IMG/VR virus record: IMGVR_UViG_3300016486_000075
Location: 1 to 26,373 of that record
Length of the DNA: 26,373 bases
Reading direction: 5' to 3' (one strand)
Source of the DNA: a virus
The position numbers and the translations under genes are program-made. Below, one piece after another: positions 23,776 to 26,373 of the stretch. Positions within the stretch are counted from its first letter, which is position 1. Each line of letters starts with the position of its first letter. Below the pieces are notes generated by a model. The model was not told the DNA's origin and ran no database searches. It was given only the letters and a program-made list of their open reading frames with translations.

Positions 23776-23914
23776 CAATTTTCTGCTCCAGTTCAGTTAT
23801 TAATTTGTTTAACCTAAAAATACTTCGCTCACTTGCGTTGTGCTGGCGTATGACGATACGCCGTTCAGCATAAGCAGCCTTTAGCTTGGCTTGCCATAGT
23901 TCCTTATGTTTCAT
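23753..23914 (-). CDS. Small basic coiled-coil-like protein (53 aa)
   Basis: A 53-residue frame, MKHKELWQAKLKAAYAERR and then NKLITELEQKIDGNMAKS, begins in an ATGA overlap with the helicase stop and ends 23 bp inside the next gene. It is charged, with heptad-like Leu/Ile spacing in its second half. No family is recognised. The overlaps on both sides, typical of this operon, support a real gene. Confidence 0.68.
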   Translation of the reverse strand: MKHKELWQAKLKAAYAERRIVIRQHNASERSIFRLNKLITELEQKIDGNMAKS

Positions 23915-25302
23915 TTGAGTTCTTCCAAAGCAATGTCAGACAACGCTCGTTTATCTTGTAGTGCTGACCAAATGCGTTCGTCAACCGTTCCTTTAGCCAG
24001 CAATAAATAGCACCATACGGCTTGCGTTTGCCCGCCACGATGCAGTCTGCCTACTGTTTGTTCGTACAGTTCTAAGCTCCACGGTAGCGATACAAACACC
24101 ATACGGCAACCGCCAAACTGTAGGTTTAACCCGTGCCCCGCGCTCTTAGGGTGAACAAGTAGCAGCTCTACTTTACCTGCGTTCCAATCTTTAATCGCGT
24201 TTGCATCATCCAGCGTAACGGCTTTGGGGTAGCGACGTTTAAGTTCCGCAAGTTCTTCCTTATAGTTGTAAACAATGATGGTGTTAGCGCGTTGGTTCTC
24301 ATCTAGTATTTCGTTTAACAAATCAAACTTGTGGCCAGATAAAAATATAGGCGTTTGCGTGACGATAAACTTACCTGGCTTATCAGGGTTTGGTGTCTTA
24401 CGGGTATCGTAAACAAACCCCGACGCAATTTGTTGCAACTTGCTAGTGACTACCGCAGCGTTAGCGGCGATAGTTTTAACATCCCCTAGCTCTAGTACAA
24501 AGTCGCGCTTCATACGGTTGTACTCATCCATAAGCATGGCGCACTCCATGGGCACAACGTGCAAGGGCGGCAGCTTATCTTTGTACTCACCAGGCTCAAG
24601 CAAATACGTTGCGTGTTTAATTTGCGCCATCACACGCCCAAGCGCACCCACACGCGGAAACCATTGCCCGTACTCAGGGTTTAATAAAATAAAATTCTTT
24701 TGCATGAACGCGCCTTTAGAACGCCCAAGCAAATCTTGGTCAATGATTTTGCATTGCCCGAATACATCTTCTAACCCGTTAGAAGTAAAGCTACCCGTTA
24801 GGCCCCAGCGCATGTTGATGTCTTTAAGCATGACTTCAAATGCTTTAAAGCGTTTGCCTGAAGGGTTCTTAAGTTTAGTTAACTCGTCACACACCACGCC
24901 ATCAAATTTAAACTTCTGTTCAGACAACCATTGTAGGTTCTCGTAGTTGGTAACGTACACGTCAGCGGACGCAGCAAGCGCTTTCTTACGTTGTGCAGGT
25001 GTGCCAGTCACCATCGACAATCGTAAGCTTGGCGCCCACATAGGAGCTTCCGTAGGCCATACGTCTTTAGCTACCCGCTTAGGCGCTAAGACTAACCAAC
25101 GCTTAACTAACTTATCGCGCAAACTATCTCCCATAGCGGTTAACGTGATTGCCGTTTTTCCCGCACCTACAGGCGCTAACACCATAGCGCGATTAACTTG
25201 GTAAAGAAAATCGGCTGCTGTATCTTGGTAAGGTCTAAGTTTCAAGCGTTCTTCTCCTTTAGTTAGCCCGACCCATTCGCGCTTTGGGGGTGCTGCGTTC
25301 AT
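23911..25302 (-). CDS. SNF2-family DNA helicase
   Basis: A 463-residue ATP-driven DNA translocase of superfamily 2, probably used in replication or recombination. RPYQDTAADFL (23-33) is the Q-like region. Motif I is APVGAGKT (43-50). Motif Ia is LVLAPKRV (70-77). Motif II is VVCDEL (136-141) in place of DEAH/DEAD. Motif III is GLTGSF. Motif V is VHPKSAGHGLNLQ and motif VI is QTVGRLHRGGQ (415-425). These are all in correct order for SNF2-type phage helicases. The GGAGG ribosome binding site is six bases upstream of its ATG. It overlaps both neighbours by 4 bp. Confidence 0.93.
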   Translation of the reverse strand: MNAAPPKREWVGLTKGEERLKLRPYQDTAADFLYQVNRAMVLAPVGAGKTAITLTAMGDSLRDKLVKRWLVLAPKRVAKDVWPTEAPMWAPSLRLSMVTGTPAQRKKALAASADVYVTNYENLQWLSEQKFKFDGVVCDELTKLKNPSGKRFKAFEVMLKDINMRWGLTGSFTSNGLEDVFGQCKIIDQDLLGRSKGAFMQKNFILLNPEYGQWFPRVGALGRVMAQIKHATYLLEPGEYKDKLPPLHVVPMECAMLMDEYNRMKRDFVLELGDVKTIAANAAVVTSKLQQIASGFVYDTRKTPNPDKPGKFIVTQTPIFLSGHKFDLLNEILDENQRANTIIVYNYKEELAELKRRYPKAVTLDDANAIKDWNAGKVELLLVHPKSAGHGLNLQFGGCRMVFVSLPWSLELYEQTVGRLHRGGQTQAVWCYLLLAKGTVDERIWSALQDKRALSDIALEELK

Positions 25303-25709
25303 TTTGCCTCCATTATTGCTTGCAAGTTGGCCGCCATCAACGCTTTACTATGCTGGTCTGCGGCTTTTCTTGTTAGGTGAATTAAGCCTGCATCAAGAAT
25401 TTTACAATCAATAGATTCATCATACCAAGACACAGAATAAGAATGTCCAGATGCGTCAGCTATAAAGTATAGAGCGTGTTTAGTTAATGCTTTATTGTTT
25501 GGCGCAGGAAACTTTACCCCCGCTAAATCGCACATCGTGACTGGTGGTGCGGTTGGCTTTATGCCTATTGCGTAAATAAAATTAGGGCAAACAAGCACCT
25601 CTTCTAAGTAAGATGCTGACCAAGTTTTTGAATCTGCTAACAAAACCCAAAGTTGTTGGTCGGTATCCTTAAGCCATTGCTTGATTAGTTCTGCTTGTGG
25701 GTGCTTCAT
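25299..25709 (-). CDS. Unknown early protein
   Basis: A 136-residue soluble protein beginning MKHPQAELIKQWLKDTDQQLW, with ADSKTWSASYLEEVLVCPN and a YSVSWYDESIDCKILDAGLI strand. It ends in a helical QHSKALMAANLQAIMEAK tail. I see no catalytic motif or known domain. AAGGAA lies six bases before the ATG, and the upstream gene's TAA stop sits inside that ribosome binding site. It is coupled by ATGA to the helicase, so a role in replication or host takeover is possible. Confidence 0.7.
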   Translation of the reverse strand: MKHPQAELIKQWLKDTDQQLWVLLADSKTWSASYLEEVLVCPNFIYAIGIKPTAPPVTMCDLAGVKFPAPNNKALTKHALYFIADASGHSYSVSWYDESIDCKILDAGLIHLTRKAADQHSKALMAANLQAIMEAK

Positions 25710-25710
25710 A

Positions 25711-25923
25711 TTATTTCCTTACTTTTTGATTGTGTAGGAATGTTGCTCTTGCTTTTATATCTTCTATCTTGGCAATTATGTGATTGCTTACATCAAAGCC
25801 ATGATTTTCAATTATTCGTAGCTTGATTTTGTCAATCTGCATGTGTTCATAATCCGTGCCTTGATATTTATAAAGCAAATAATTAAGGAACTCCATATCG
25901 CTTTTTAGCTTAACGCGGGTCAT
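25711..25923 (-). CDS. Unknown helical early protein
   Basis: A 70-residue, helix-forming protein, MTRVKLKSDMEFLNYLLYKY and then DKIKLRIIENHGFDVSNHIIAKIEDIKARATFLHNQ. No family is recognised and no metal motif is visible. The start is supported by AGGGGA just upstream and by the 4-bp ATGA overlap with the preceding gene. It stops one base before the next ATG. Confidence 0.65.
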   Translation of the reverse strand: MTRVKLKSDMEFLNYLLYKYQGTDYEHMQIDKIKLRIIENHGFDVSNHIIAKIEDIKARATFLHNQKVRK

Positions 25924-26345
25924 CTTATCCCCTGTATATGGTTTAAATACAGCAAATTAACTACACGTTGTTGCTTCATGTTTCTCGCAGGTACAAGTGC
26001 ACGATTAATTGCGTCATACCGAGCGCCAATTGTTTGGGTAATTTTTTCTTCTTTCGTAACTTTGCGTTCTTGGTATTGCCTAGAGATAGGCGCAAACTCA
26101 TCGGGTTGGTCGCCTATACTGAACTTTGCGTGTGGCCTTAACTTTGGCGATTTTTCCCAACCCGAAACGTAAATAATTCGATTTCTGCGTAACGTTGCAA
26201 CGGTTGCGTTAATCGCCCTTACCAAAACGTTTGGTAAATGCTCTGCAATGTCTTGCCTAGTAACTGTTTTCTTAACCATCAACAGTTGCAAAATATTTTT
26301 TGCGGTTGAATTTTCTTTATCTAAGTAATCTTGTATCGTAGTCAT
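25920..26345 (-). CDS. Winged-helix-like DNA-binding protein (putative)
   Basis: A 141-residue basic protein. Residues about 10-60 have the order of a winged helix: KNILQLLMVKKTVTRQDIAEHLPN, then a recognition-helix-like VRAINATVATLRRNRIIYVSGW with a wing-like turn. This resembles phage MarR-like/DprA-type wings that read DNA ends or operators. The rest is charged and has no clear domain. ATG 26345 is chosen because GAGGG lies seven bases upstream; ATG 26366 would add seven residues. It is the first gene of the minus operon in the window and could control early genes (inference). Confidence 0.65.
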   Translation of the reverse strand: MTTIQDYLDKENSTAKNILQLLMVKKTVTRQDIAEHLPNVLVRAINATVATLRRNRIIYVSGWEKSPKLRPHAKFSIGDQPDEFAPISRQYQERKVTKEEKITQTIGARYDAINRALVPARNMKQQRVVNLLYLNHIQGIR

Positions 26346-26373
26346 GTCATTACCCTCGTTATCCATGCGTCTA

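Noticed and set aside
24440-25204. Plus-strand frames opposite the helicase
   Set aside because: They are antisense to intact SNF2 motifs, and the translated products are Ser/Leu/Pro-rich shadows.
1-26373. Prophage or temperate phage signatures, and tRNA genes
   Set aside because: No integrase, excisionase, CI-like repressor, attachment site or tRNA cloverleaf was seen; the missing part of the genome could still hold them.

Overview
The window looks like a large part of a tailed phage genome of the P22-like (podovirus) type. It contains a terminase pair, a P22-type portal, a scaffold, a P22-type coat protein, homologues of the P22 tail factors gp4 and gp10, and three ejection-type proteins. 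There is no tail tube, sheath or tape-measure gene. No DNA polymerase, integrase, repressor or tRNA gene is visible, and the two window ends share no obvious terminal repeat, so the early and replication half of the genome is probably missing. The host is not identifiable with certainty. Shine-Dalgarno sites, a GroES homologue and a GH19 endolysin suggest a Gram-negative, probably aquatic, proteobacterial host (inference).

Layout. Positions 1-652 are a gene-free leader unusually rich in structure. It holds a 25-bp imperfect inverted repeat, eight boxes of the form AAATGAC(A/T)ACA, a promoter-like pair, six-plus copies of a palindromic CTAAG-CTTAG element, a C9 tract inside a palindrome, and a 33-bp direct duplication. 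Positions 653-5177 carry the packaging genes terS and terL, a 50-residue basic protein, a GroES-like co-chaperonin and the portal. Positions 5174-9921 hold a DUF5856-type protein and a receptor-binding cassette: a PKD/DUF285-repeat fibre and a pectate-lyase-type tailspike. Positions 9950-13021 carry a membrane protein, the scaffold and the major capsid gene.

The capsid gene is split by a 737-nt group I intron (11179-11915) that encodes an HNH homing endonuclease. Conserved P, Q, R and S elements, a P1 helix with a U-G wobble at the 5' splice site, P3 and P7 can all be traced, and splicing restores one 400-residue reading frame. Positions 13022-16312 hold a rho-independent terminator, a second hairpin, a small head-region protein, gp4-like and gp10-like tail factors, and a short repeat-rich fibre in the place of the P22 tail needle. 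Positions 16324-23092 carry a membrane/coiled-coil protein, a cupin-like protein, three ejection-type proteins, a holin and an endolysin.

From 23042 to 26345 all genes are on the minus strand in one tightly overlapping operon: a winged-helix-like protein, two unknown proteins, an SNF2-type helicase and five small proteins, including a DUF3310 member and a CxxC zinc-ribbon protein. This is probably the distal end of the early transcript, and it meets the late plus-strand operon tail to tail with a 51-bp overlap.

How the genes fit together: plus-strand transcription probably starts in the leader and proceeds through packaging, head, tail, ejection and lysis. Most neighbours overlap by 1-14 bp or are separated by a few bases, so translational coupling is likely. 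The most unusual parts are the self-splicing capsid gene, the phage-borne GroES beside the portal, and the palindrome-rich leader.
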